A stretch of DNA of 64,000 nucleotides from Ascoidea asiatica (taxonomy: Eukaryota; Ascomycota; Saccharomycetes; Ascoideales; Ascoideaceae), in the NCBI GenBank assembly GCA_001600695.1, contig BCKQ01000010.1:272090-336089 (forward strand). Reading direction: 5' to 3'. The position numbers and the translations under genes are program-made. Below the pieces are notes generated by a model that saw only the letters and a program-made list of their open reading frames with translations, made no database searches and was not told the DNA's origin. This document shows positions 1-9,828 of the stretch, one piece after another (positions within the stretch are counted from its first letter, which is position 1; every line of letters begins with the position of its first letter).

Positions 1-3000
1 TTTTCATCAAATTGAATATGTCCTGAAGTTGAAATACTACTACCTTTTCTACTATTCAATTGAAAACTAATTTCTGTTGGTGCTTTTCTTCTTTCACCTA
101 TTTTTTTCTTTTTATTTTGAAAGATTTTTGGCATGTATGGTGTTTCATCTGGATCTTCATCACTTTCACTTTCACTTTCATTTTCATTTTCATTTTCATA
201 AACTTCTTCATCTTCTTCGGATCCAAAACTTGAAAATATATCTGAATTTTTCAGTTGACTTCTAGAACTATATCTTCTACGTCCTAGTTTTGGTCTATTT
301 CTATTTCTACTTCTACAATTAATATGAACACCACTATAATCATATGTTCTATTTTTAATATAATTAACTGATTCTTTTCTTGATTTATCTGAAATACCAA
401 TAATTAATCTTTTAAAGAAATCGCTGGGAATTTGTTCATTTTCAATATAATTCTTATATTCTAACGATTTTTGTTTTCGATTTCTTCTTTCTTCTGCTTC
501 TAATTCTTTTCTCATTTTGATTATATCTCTATTAAAGGAATAATTCATATTCAGCCCTTGAACNTTTTTCAATTTTATATTTTTCATTCTATTCACAATT
601 TTATAATTATCCTTTTCATTATCATTATCATCGTTGTCGTTTTNAGTCTTTTCTTCTTCTTCACTACTATCAGTAATAGTATCTTTAACCAAAGAAATCA
701 TATCACTTTCTTCAACTTTATTTCCATTACTAACTGAAATATCTTGATTTGGTTCTTTTCCATTTATTTTAATATTATTTCCATTTCTATTTTTGAATTC
801 AATTCCACTTTCACTATCACTGTCATTTAATTTTAAATTTGAACTGGAACTTGAACTACTAGAACTTACAGTTGAACTTGTACTTGAACTAGAGTCACTA
901 AATGGCATTTCATCATCACTTAATCCTTCCCAATCTTTAGTCCAATGTCTTTCATTATTACTTTTATTACCACCTCCAAATTTACTATAATATGTGTTAG
1001 GCACAACTAAAACAGGCATTCTACAACTTTTAACTAAAAATTGAGAGAGTTTAATTTTCTTATTTTTAACTTTTTTAATAGAACTTGAGTAACTTAGTGA
1101 ATTTAAATTAGATTTATTCGAAATTAAATCAACTTCATTATCCGTAAATTTTGTCACCCCATCAACTTTTGATAAAGACTTGATAACTTTTTTTAACTCT
1201 TCATTCTTATTATCGAAATTTTTATTACTAATTTGTTTTTTAACATCATAATATAATAATGAAGCTGAAGTTCTAATTTTTGTTAATTTTTGATCTTCAT
1301 CTTCATTCATTTCATTAATTCTTGTTTTTGATAATCTTAAAGATAATTGATGAGACTGATCATCTGATAATGATGAAATCGTTGAAACTCTTGATAAGGT
1401 TTCGGATTCATCACTATTAAATTTTAATTTTAAATTATCTCTTTTTGATCCAATAAGAACAATATCTGGTGAATAATTTAAAATAACACTTTTAAGAATA
1501 AAAGAAATATTTAATTTTTTATGAAATAAATTTTTATACATTGAAGATAAATATAAGTTTCTACTTGGTTTTAATTTATTTTGATTTGAAAAATCAGATG
1601 TATCAATTGTCATTCTTCTTTCTAAGTGATTATATGGAGATAAATCATCTGAAGTTTTTTTTTTTGAATTATTATTACTGTTACCACTATTAGAATGGGA
1701 ATTTGAGTATGAATTGGAATTTATATTACTATTATCATAACTTTGATTATGATTATTATCATTTCTTTCTTTAGTATCTAAAACTGGTTCATCACAACAA
1801 ATTTCAATAACTATTTCAACTTTTAAATTATTGTTTATACATAAATTACTTATATAATCCATCAATTTGGAAATTTTAGCTTTAATAAAGCTATCCAATA
1901 ATTTATTCCTCTTATTTATATCATCAGGGTAGTCTTTTATATTATTATTATTGTTACTATTATTATTAGTCCTAGTTTTTGAAATTGAGTTTGAATTCGA
2001 TTTATTATGACTTAAAGTAGTAGAAGATTTATAAGGATATAATAATTCTTTTTTTTCAAAATTATCTAAAGGAATAATTTTTAATGGAGCATTTTTACTT
2101 TTATTTTTAGGTATTTTAAAATTATTTGAATTTGTAGATGGATTAAGACTACTACTTAAAGAAGTTCTTGAATTATATTTAATTAAAGTTTGTTCCATAT
2201 CATCTATCATTGAAGAAGTTCTATATTTTGGTTTTGAATTTAGATTATTATTGTTATTATTTTTATTATTATTATTGTTATTATTATTACTAGAATTTAA
2301 ATTTTCTGAATTAGGAAATAAGTTATTAATTTTTAGCCAATCTTGAATTAAATTGAAATCAGAAGGAATTGAACTTATAATTATTAAACGATCACCATCT
2401 CTTAAGATATTTTCAATACAATAATCAATTGAATACCAAGTATGATTTCTACCAGATATATAAAGTAAAATTGATTTTGAAGGTGATAGATATTTTTGAT
2501 CATTTAAATCATTATCGTTTGAGAAATTATTTGAAGAGACATTTGAATATGATGAATTTTTTTTAATTAAATTCTGATTATAAATTTTTAAAAAATCATG
2601 ATGACGATACTTAATTAAAAAAGATTTATAATTAACCATTGGTCTTGAAGGGTATTGTTTATTGAAGATATTTGTAATATTTGTACCATCAGCGGCATAA
2701 GTNGGATCAGGAGCAGAATTTGATTGATTAATGTTAATATTTGTATTTGTATTTGTAGAAGTTAACCTTTCTTGTAAGTTACCAAAATAATCTTTAACAT
2801 TTATATCCACAGGTTGTTTAAATTGAGAATCTAATTTATCTAATTCTTCATTAGTCATTTCTGATATTTTTTTTCTTCGATGAATATCTTTATTGGAATT
2901 ATTATTAATATTAGTATCATTAATATTATTATTATCAAAATTTGAGTTTAGATCTTTAAAAAAATTTTGATTAAGAGATTGTGGTGAAAACATTGAATTT

Positions 3001-3806
3001 AGTTGAGTATTTCTTATAGTTTCCGGATCATTATCTTCATTCATATATTTTTTTGAAACATTACTAAAAGAATTCGGATTAATTGTAGAAAAATTTTGAA
3101 TTTGATTTTGAGTTTGATTAAAATATGAGTTATTTAAATTTTTACTATCTGAGTTTGGATTAGATGAAGAATTAGAAGACAAAGAAGAAGGAGAATGAGA
3201 ATTTGAATGAGAGTTCAAATATTTATTATTTTTAGTATTATTAGTGGGGTAAGAATATGAAGAATTTGATTTAAGTATAGATTTTGAAGAAGGAGGAGGT
3301 AATCTTTTTAATTTTCTTTCTTTTTTTTTTTGAGATTCAATTTTGAATTGATGAGATTTTTTTAAATGATTNTATTTAATATCATTTGAATTAACAATAT
3401 TAAAATTATTAAATTTGAAAAAACTTGGATCAATTGAATTAGAATGATTTGGGATTGAATTTGAAGATTTTAAAGGATTATATCCGAAATCTAAATCTAA
3501 TCGTTTTTTCTCATTATTCTTATTGATGTTATTATTATTGTTATTATTATTATAATTATTATTAATNATACTGTTATTGTCACTATTAATTAAGTTATTG
3601 TCAGTATTATTGTCTGAAATAGAATCAGGATCTTTTTTATATATGAATAAAGGATCAAATTTTGGATTTTCAGGATCAATAATATCAACAAATAAATTAT
3701 TAAAGGATACTCTTTTTTGAAAATAGATATTTAGTTTTGAATTTTTTTTATTATTATTTCCATTTTGAGTTTTAATATCAGATAAATTAACTGGATTATC
3801 TGTCAT
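1..3806 (-). CDS. Universal stress protein (Usp)-like domain protein, 3' end off the window
   Basis: The frame is open for about 1268 codons from the ATG at 3806 to the left edge without a stop, so the C-terminus is missing. Near the N-terminus a KRVSF motif resembles the short segment common at the start of fungal Usp-family proteins. At about residues 435-930 a nucleotide-binding alpha/beta fold of the Usp type can be traced: a strand SILLYISG, then the helix-loop-strand with DGDRLIIISS, later SPDIVLIGSKR, and finally SCRMPVLVVPN. This domain is split by long Asn/Ser-rich inserts, and the C-terminal part is acidic (Glu/Asp runs). Fungal Usp-family proteins are thought to bind nucleotides, but their roles are poorly known. 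Five single 'n' bases lie in the frame (563, 644, 2703, 3372, 3567). The fold assignment is by motif only. Confidence 0.6.
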   Translation of the reverse strand, partial: MTDNPVNLSDIKTQNGNNNKKNSKLNIYFQKRVSFNNLFVDIIDPENPKFDPLFIYKKDPDSISDNNTDNNLINSDNNSXINNNYNNNNNNNNINKNNEKKRLDLDFGYNPLKSSNSIPNHSNSIDPSFFKFNNFNIVNSNDIKXNHLKKSHQFKIESQKKKERKLKRLPPPSSKSILKSNSSYSYPTNNTKNNKYLNSHSNSHSPSSLSSNSSSNPNSDSKNLNNSYFNQTQNQIQNFSTINPNSFSNVSKKYMNEDNDPETIRNTQLNSMFSPQSLNQNFFKDLNSNFDNNNINDTNINNNSNKDIHRRKKISEMTNEELDKLDSQFKQPVDINVKDYFGNLQERLTSTNTNTNININQSNSAPDXTYAADGTNITNIFNKQYPSRPMVNYKSFLIKYRHHDFLKIYNQNLIKKNSSYSNVSSNNFSNDNDLNDQKYLSPSKSILLYISGRNHTWYSIDYCIENILRDGDRLIIISSIPSDFNLIQDWLKINNLFPNSENLNSSNNNNNNNNKNNNNNNLNSKPKYRTSSMIDDMEQTLIKYNSRTSLSSSLNPSTNSNNFKIPKNKSKNAPLKIIPLDNFEKKELLYPYKSSTTLSHNKSNSNSISKTRTNNNSNNNNNIKDYPDDINKRNKLLDSFIKAKISKLMDYISNLCINNNLKVEIVIEICCDEPVLDTKERNDNNHNQSYDNSNINSNSYSNSHSNSGNSNNNSKKKTSDDLSPYNHLERRMTIDTSDFSNQNKLKPSRNLYLSSMYKNLFHKKLNISFILKSVILNYSPDIVLIGSKRDNLKLKFNSDESETLSRVSTISSLSDDQSHQLSLRLSKTRINEMNEDEDQKLTKIRTSASLLYYDVKKQISNKNFDNKNEELKKVIKSLSKVDGVTKFTDNEVDLISNKSNLNSLSYSSSIKKVKNKKIKLSQFLVKSCRMPVLVVPNTYYSKFGGGNKSNNERHWTKDWEGLSDDEMPFSDSSSSTSSTVSSSSSSSSSNLKLNDSDSESGIEFKNRNGNNIKINGKEPNQDISVSNGNKVEESDMISLVKDTITDSSEEEEKTXNDNDDNDNEKDNYKIVNRMKNIKLKXVQGLNMNYSFNRDIIKMRKELEAEERRNRKQKSLEYKNYIENEQIPSDFFKRLIIGISDKSRKESVNYIKNRTYDYSGVHINCRSRNRNRPKLGRRRYSSRSQLKNSDIFSSFGSEEDEEVYENENENESESESDEDPDETPYMPKIFQNKKKKIGERRKAPTEISFQLNSRKGSSISTSGHIQFDE

Positions 3807-5158
3807 TAAAGAAAATATTATTGTTTATTTAGTTTATATAATATAGGAAAAATTTTAAGAAAGACTTGATATAATATAGTTTGAGTAAGTAAATAAGTAA
3901 GAAATAAAGAATTTAATAAATAAAGGATAAAAATAAGAAATTGATTGATTGATTGATTGATAATGATTAATATTTTTATATTTAATATTGATATTAATAT
4001 TAACTTGTTTGGCTTTAGACAGTCGAGTATGATTNATATAATTAATTGTGGAAAGTCTTAAACAATGAGACCCTAGAATTAATCAATTGATAGTGGAATG
4101 AATTCTTTAATACTTGTTTGAAGAATATTTGAATTAAGAGATTGATAATAATTGTGATTTGAATAGTATTTACTTGTATCTTTATATAATAAACCTTTAT
4201 TTCAATTAAAATAGTATCAATTGAATTGAATTAAATTCAGATATATTTAAATGGAACAAAAGAAAGATATTTAGTAGAAGTAGCAGTAGCTTAGATTTAA
4301 TACGTACTCAAGATAAAATAACAAAATAATAGAATAGAAGCAAAATCAGGCCTGGTGAAAAGAAATCGTAACGTTAAGCGCCAGCAACAAAAGCAATGGA
4401 AACAAACCCAAACCCTGGAAAAGGCGGCGAGCGTCTGCCAGTGGCGCTGGTCAGCAATATTCTTGTTTCCTGGCGCACGCAGGCAGACGGTAACAGCATA
4501 CCACCAGCCACAGATATTTAGCAGGTACTCCGCAAGGCAATANCACGTGACACCATANGGCTAAATTTAATGGCTTGTGCAGTGGCTTTTAGGCTACCCG
4601 ACCTCACTTACAGCTTCTCATTAGTGGATCTATTATTTGCCAAGCCTTAAATGCGCAGCTAGCCGGCTTGGCAGATCTTGTTTCTACATCACGCGGGGGC
4701 GCGGTTCTCGGCGATCTGAGCAAGTTGTTGTGCCAAGACAAGCCGGGTGACCTGCACCAGCCACAAAGCCACAAAGTCCCAAAGCCACCACCATGCCACG
4801 CCAGGTCTCAGCTAATCAGGGGAAGCCGCTCTCCGATGCAGGGTTCACTGCTTACCGCCGTTCTTTTAGTTAATTGTTCTCTGCACAGCCGGATTTACTT
4901 TAGATTCACTCCGGATTTACTTTCCAAAATTAAACTAGCTCCGGATGACACGTGGTGTGCTATCCATATTTCCCTACTTCTTTAAAAAAAAAAGAGATGG
5001 TTTAATCATTTATTATGGACAGATTTTATTCATTATTCATACATGGCAATTAAATGCTCATTGAAACAAAAGCAAGGAGAAAGAAAAGAATAACAAAAGA
5101 AAAGAATATAATGAGAAAAACAATATTGATAGGATATGATATGATACATGACTTTTAT
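3807..5158. other. Intergenic region with G+C-rich island
   Basis: This 1.35-kb stretch lies upstream of the Usp-like gene and downstream of CPD1. It starts AT-rich, with a TTGA tandem repeat near 3941-3962, and turns clearly G+C-rich at about 4360-4960. Two CACGTG hexamers flank the island. Frames open by chance in the G+C-rich part show no recognisable protein. It is probably the promoter of the Usp-like gene; no RNA gene was recognised. Confidence 0.6.
4544..4954. promoter_or_regulatory. Two CACGTG E-boxes
   Basis: CACGTG occurs at 4544-4549 and 4949-4954, on either side of the G+C-rich island. The motif is the classic site of basic helix-loop-helix factors of the Cbf1/Pho4 class in yeasts. 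Assignment to the Usp-like promoter is inferred from position; the sites are about 740 and 1145 bases from its start. Confidence 0.35.
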
Positions 5159-6238
5159 TTATTTAGGATAATAATCAATTGAACCAAGAACTTCCCAATC
5201 ATTAATATCACCTTCACAATTAACAATTTTAAAAGTACCATAATCCCAACCAAAATCTGAATATTTATTAAATTTTAAATTTAAATCTTTATCAATATTT
5301 AAATTTAATGTATCTTCAATTCTAATTTTAATTGTATTCAAAATTGATGAATTTTTTTTAATATATTGATTCGAATAAATTAATGATAAATGTGGTTGAA
5401 ATTCAAAAATTGACCAATTATTTGCAAATTTTCTACTATTTGATTTAATCTCTTCTGTTAATTTTAAATTCACATTATTTTCTTGATCTTTATTTTTATT
5501 ATCATTATTATCATTATTATTATTATTATTATGACTATTATTACTATTATTCATAATGTTATTTACACTACTTTTATTATCTGGTACTAAAATTACTGAA
5601 TTTGATCTATTATGTCTTGCATTATTGAATTTATTTTTTTTACCAATTGATAAACTTCTTCTTATACTTAAACTCCTACTTCTACCATGTCCAAATCCAT
5701 TATTATTATTAAACTTATTTCCATTTGTATAACTATAATTATTCAATTCTTCCATTTCTTTTATACTATCTATATTTTCGTTCACATTTTCATCATTCAT
5801 ATTATTGTTATTATTGTTATTATTAACTTTTAAATTATTAAGTAAATTTCTTTTAATTCTATTTCTAATTAATGGTTCTTCAACAAAAATCTCTCTAATA
5901 ATTCTTGAAAAACTAATTAAATCGGGATTGATCTCAATTTCAATCACCATTTTATTAAAAAAACTTTTACCAATTTTTAAATTNTTAAATTTTATTAAAT
6001 AATCTTTTTCTTCATTAATCCTGGAATTTTTATTATTATTTCTAAATTCTAATGCAATTAAACATGATTTTAAAATTCTTGAAATATCTTGTTTATTTTT
6101 AATTTGTAAATTTGATGTTATAGTTATATGAGGTTCTTTAAAACTTGAACACTCAATTAATGGTTCTAATCCAATTATTAAATTTTTTAATTTATCATAT
6201 ATTATTCCTTTAGGTATAAACCAAAGTGCTATTCCCAT
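5159..6238 (-). CDS. CPD1: 2',3'-cyclic-nucleotide 3'-phosphodiesterase (2H family)
   Basis: The N-terminus (MGIALWFIP...) closely resembles S. cerevisiae Cpd1. Both signature motifs of the 2H phosphoesterase fold are present: HITIT with His37 and HLSLIYS with His283. The family hydrolyses ADP-ribose 1'',2''-cyclic phosphate, a by-product of tRNA splicing, to the 1''-phosphate. At 359 residues the protein is much longer than the S. cerevisiae enzyme (about 240). The excess is a disordered Asn/Ser-rich insert at roughly residues 135-255 between the two catalytic halves. The ATG at 6238 matches the conserved N-terminus. The gene is divergent from the Q/N-rich gene at 7429. One 'n' falls in codon 85. 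Confidence 0.88.
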   Translation of the reverse strand: MGIALWFIPKGIIYDKLKNLIIGLEPLIECSSFKEPHITITSNLQIKNKQDISRILKSCLIALEFRNNNKNSRINEEKDYLIKFXNLKIGKSFFNKMVIEIEINPDLISFSRIIREIFVEEPLIRNRIKRNLLNNLKVNNNNNNNNMNDENVNENIDSIKEMEELNNYSYTNGNKFNNNNGFGHGRSRSLSIRRSLSIGKKNKFNNARHNRSNSVILVPDNKSSVNNIMNNSNNSHNNNNNNDNNDNKNKDQENNVNLKLTEEIKSNSRKFANNWSIFEFQPHLSLIYSNQYIKKNSSILNTIKIRIEDTLNLNIDKDLNLKFNKYSDFGWDYGTFKIVNCEGDINDWEVLGSIDYYPK

Positions 6239-7428
6239 TATTTAACGCTTATTTTAATTTTTATTCAATACTTATTCAATACTTATTCAATACTTATTCA
6301 ATGCTTATTCAATACTTATATTTCAACACTTATATACTTATATTTAATTATTGATTTATTTTAATTCATTACAATCACTTTTATATATTTGATTCATCAA
6401 CTCATCAACTGCCATAATTACCGGAAAGCTCTTCAACTTCCTTTACAATTATTGTTATTGAACGCCACGCAGAGAAATAACGCCACACTGAGCAATCAAA
6501 AATAAAAAACGTAGTTCCTCAAAAGTGGTCTCTACCACAAAACAGGTACTAATAACTACTAATTTAAATAAAAATAAACATTTTAATCTCTTAAAATACA
6601 ATCAATTAAACATAATCACAATAATCAATTCAATTGAATCATTTCAATTCAATCAAATGAAATATATAAAGCATGATATATCCAATTACTTTTCTTAGTC
6701 TATTCCATAACTTCATCTTTAATGGGTGAATAGGATCTGCTTGAATGCTGTGTCTGGATGAGGCAAAAGACTGATTATGCTTTGAAAACAAGACCATTTT
6801 AGCTTGTGTTTCTTGTTAATGTTTGGTGCTTGTGTTGCCACTTCTTCGTCTTCATTCTCTTTTCACTTCTTTGCTTATGAAGCATTGTGTGTTTGTTACT
6901 TTTGGCCTCTGTTGTTCTGCTGCTGTTTTTGCTGTTTTTGCTGCTTGTGCTTCTTTTGCCTGTGTTAATTTTGTTCCTGTCTTTTTTTATTCGCTCTTTA
7001 TTTGCTCCTCTTTTCTTTGTGGCATTTCAATATCAAATAAATTAATCTGCTTCAACTTATCACTGAAACCACCAATAAAGACTATCAAACATTACCACAC
7101 CTTCAATTCTATTTCTATTTCCATTTCCATATCCATTTCTTCTATCACTTGAAAATGCTATTTAATCATAAAAAATATTTTTTTCTTCCATTTTATAAAT
7201 GTATTCAAATTATATTGTTTTATGATAAATGTTCAATTGATATTTAAATAGTCTTAAAAGCTTCTTATTAAATATTAATATCAATTTTATCATAATCACT
7301 TATCAATATTCTAATAGTCTTATTAGTTGAAAATTCTGTCTAAAAAATTAAAAAAAAAAAAAAATTCAATTAATAATTTTTTTTTGTTTTCTTTTTCCTT
7401 TTTTGTTTTCCTCTTTTAAATTCTAAAA
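6239..7428. other. Divergent promoter region, CPD1 / Q/N-rich gene
   Basis: This 1.2-kb region separates two divergent genes. Next to CPD1 it holds a tandem 11-bp repeat. In the middle (about 6420-6540) it is less AT-rich and includes GTGGTCTC at 6525-6532. The part closer to 7429 has T-rich and poly-A tracts typical of yeast promoters and leaders. A frame open at about 6823-7152 is composed of Phe/Leu/Ser repeats and is not considered a gene. Confidence 0.6.
6261..6315. repeat. 11-bp tandem repeat (TTATTCAATAC), 5 copies
   Basis: Five head-to-tail copies of TTATTCAATAC, one with a single change (TTATTCAATGC), begin about 20 bases upstream of the CPD1 start. They would lie in its 5' leader or core promoter. 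Confidence 0.9.
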
Positions 7429-9396
7429 ATGGCTGATTATTATTCTTCTGAATTTAATAATATTTATCCTCATTCTCCTTCTTTAAAACATAAATTTTTT
7501 TCAAATAGTTCCCCAGTTAAAACTAATCAATTTATTAATGATAATTTTAATAAAGTAAATATTAATTTTAGTGGAAAACCTAAAAATTTATCTTTATCTA
7601 ATCCAAAAAGTATTAATTCTCCTTTAAAATCTTCGAATAATATTAATATTAATAATAATAATAATAATAACAACAATAATAATCAATCTCAATCTCCATT
7701 ATCTGGTAAATTACATCAACATAAACTTCACCATCAATATCAAGCTCAAGCCAAAGCTCAAGTTGAAAAACAAGCAAGAGCTGAACAACAAGCAAGAGCT
7801 GAACAACAAGCAAGAGCCGAAGAACAAGAACAAGAGCAAATTCAAGCACAAGTAGAATATCAGGCTCAAGCTCAGGCTCAAGCTCATCTCCAAGTTCAAC
7901 AATATCAAACAATTCATCCACATTATTATAACACTGCTTATTTACAACATCAACATCAACATCAACATCAACAGCAACAACAACAGCAACAACAACAACA
8001 ACAAATTTATCAATTGCAACAGCTTAATAATTTAAATTCAATAAAAATGGCTGAAATTAATAATCCTAATAATCAAAATTTAGATCCATTAGTTTATATT
8101 AATCGTGATTTAAATTCAATTCCTCATAAATATCATCATCAACCAATTCCTTTTCCAGAATCTTTCAATCCAAGACAAGCTCCAAATATGCATCATAAAG
8201 AAAAAGTTAATAAATGGATTGATGATGTTCCTGTTTTTCCTGTATCTCAAGATATTTGGGCTAATAATTGTTATCCAGGCTCAATTTCTTTGAATGATAT
8301 AGATTATGATGAAGATCAAGATGATTTAGATTATATTAATTATAATAACAATCATAACAATAATAATCTATATTTAAGCAATTTTGATCCGGAATATACT
8401 AATAACCATAACATTAATTATAATCACAATTATAATGATAATTATCATGAAAATCTCCATTTTATTAATCAAAAAATTAATAAAGATATTGATAATGATA
8501 TTGATATTCATAATGAGCTTCAACATAATAATAATAATAATGATAATAATAATGATAATAATAATTATCATGATTTTAATGATTATGATAATGATCATGG
8601 TTTTGATATAAATAATTTACCAGATATGGATAATATTAATTCTATGGATAGTTTTTTTTTTCCATATTGTCCAGATATAGATGATATTTTAGAATTACAA
8701 GCTAGAAAAGTAACATATTATACAAATAAATTATATTTAAATGATCCAAATGAAGATATTATTGGAATTAATGATATTTTTAGAAATATTTCTGAAGAAA
8801 ATGATGATATAAATACTGATTATGATATAAATAATGATTTTAATAATGATATAAATGATAATCTTTCAATTCAAGATCAATTAATTCCAAGAAATATTGA
8901 TAATTTAGAAACTGAAGAAGAAGAAGAACAACAACAACAAAATGAAAAACAAGAAGAAAAAGTTCAAGAAAATGAAGAAAAAGAAAAAGAAAAAGACAAA
9001 GAAGAAAGAAAATCTAATGAAAATCTACAAATAAGAATTATTAGTGAAAATGATAAAGGTAATGAAGGAGATGACGAAGCTGAAGATAATTACGATGACA
9101 ACCATTGTGAAGAAAATGAGGACGAGAATGAAATTGAGGTTCAAGTTGAAATCGAGGGTGAAGTTGAAAAAGAAGATCTTAATAAGGATGAAGAAAAAGT
9201 TCAGGAGAATGAGAGTGAAAATGAAAAATTTCATGAAGTTTTATATGTAGATAATTTGAACAGATCTATGAATCATGAAGAATTTGAATTAAAAAAAGAA
9301 GAAAAGGAAATTGATAATTATCTTGATAAAAGACTAAATTCAGATAATTATAAAAATGAAGAAGAACTTTTAGTCAAAGATAATATTATTATTTGA
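7429..9396 (+). CDS. Gln/Asn-rich, prion-like protein of unknown function
   Basis: This 655-residue protein starts at an ATG after an A/T-rich leader. It has a low-complexity N-terminal half with a poly-Asn run, a Gln-Ala-Arg-Glu repeat stretch (about residues 105-155) and a His-Gln then poly-Gln run near residues 178-197. A compact, better-composed segment follows at about residues 255-295, containing KWIDDVPVFPVS and NCYPGSI. A second one (DDILELQARKVTYYTNKLY) lies near residue 420. The C-terminal third is very acidic and Lys/Glu-rich. The two ordered segments could be the conserved core of a fungal family, but I do not recognise it. The composition resembles prion-like regulators and RNA-binding assemblies; this is only compositional. 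It is convergent with PCT1. Confidence 0.7.
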   Translation: MADYYSSEFNNIYPHSPSLKHKFFSNSSPVKTNQFINDNFNKVNINFSGKPKNLSLSNPKSINSPLKSSNNININNNNNNNNNNNQSQSPLSGKLHQHKLHHQYQAQAKAQVEKQARAEQQARAEQQARAEEQEQEQIQAQVEYQAQAQAQAHLQVQQYQTIHPHYYNTAYLQHQHQHQHQQQQQQQQQQQQIYQLQQLNNLNSIKMAEINNPNNQNLDPLVYINRDLNSIPHKYHHQPIPFPESFNPRQAPNMHHKEKVNKWIDDVPVFPVSQDIWANNCYPGSISLNDIDYDEDQDDLDYINYNNNHNNNNLYLSNFDPEYTNNHNINYNHNYNDNYHENLHFINQKINKDIDNDIDIHNELQHNNNNNDNNNDNNNYHDFNDYDNDHGFDINNLPDMDNINSMDSFFFPYCPDIDDILELQARKVTYYTNKLYLNDPNEDIIGINDIFRNISEENDDINTDYDINNDFNNDINDNLSIQDQLIPRNIDNLETEEEEEQQQQNEKQEEKVQENEEKEKEKDKEERKSNENLQIRIISENDKGNEGDDEAEDNYDDNHCEENEDENEIEVQVEIEGEVEKEDLNKDEEKVQENESENEKFHEVLYVDNLNRSMNHEEFELKKEEKEIDNYLDKRLNSDNYKNEEELLVKDNIII

Positions 9397-9828
9397 AGTT
9401 GAATTTGAATTAATTTTTATTAAAGAACAATTTTATATATATTTATATTTTTAGTTTAATTAATAAACAAAGACTTAATTAATAGATATTTATATTTCAA
9501 ATATATAAAATGTAAGATATAAGTTATAAGTTATAAGTTATAAGTTATAAGTTATAAGTTATAAGTTATAAGTTATAAGTTATAAAGATATAAAGATATA
9601 AAGATAAAGTTTAGTTAAATTATAGAATGAAAATAAATTGAAAATAAATAAAACACAAGATAAAGTTTTTCTGTAGATAAGCAAATGAAAATAAAAATGA
9701 TATTAAAAGTTATTTTAGAAACTATATTGAAAATGATATTGAAAATGAGAAGAATATATAATTTAAAGTAATAGTTATGAGGTGAAGATGAATAGATTAA
9801 GATTAAAATAAAGAATGGTTTAAATTAG
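9397..9828. other. Convergent intergenic region
   Basis: This region lies between the 3' ends of the Q/N-rich gene and PCT1. It holds the ATAAGTT array and otherwise AT-rich sequence suited to 3' ends. No gene was seen. Confidence 0.7.
9519..9581. repeat. 7-bp tandem repeat (ATAAGTT), 9 copies
   Basis: Nine exact head-to-tail copies of ATAAGTT are followed by a degenerate ATAAAG array to about 9608. It lies between two convergent 3' ends. Such an exact array is likely to vary in length between strains. Confidence 0.95.

Noticed and set aside
77-990. Short plus-strand frames rich in His/Phe or Leu/Glu
   Set aside because: They are antisense to the long Usp-like gene and reflect its Glu/Ser codon repeats.
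4355-4985. Two frames in the G+C-rich island upstream of the Usp-like gene
   Set aside because: Fewer stops are expected in G+C-rich DNA; no recognisable motif; the first lacks an ATG start.
6823-7152. 109-codon frame with Phe/Leu/Ser repeats
   Set aside because: Repetitive composition in a promoter and no ATG or family likeness that could support a gene.
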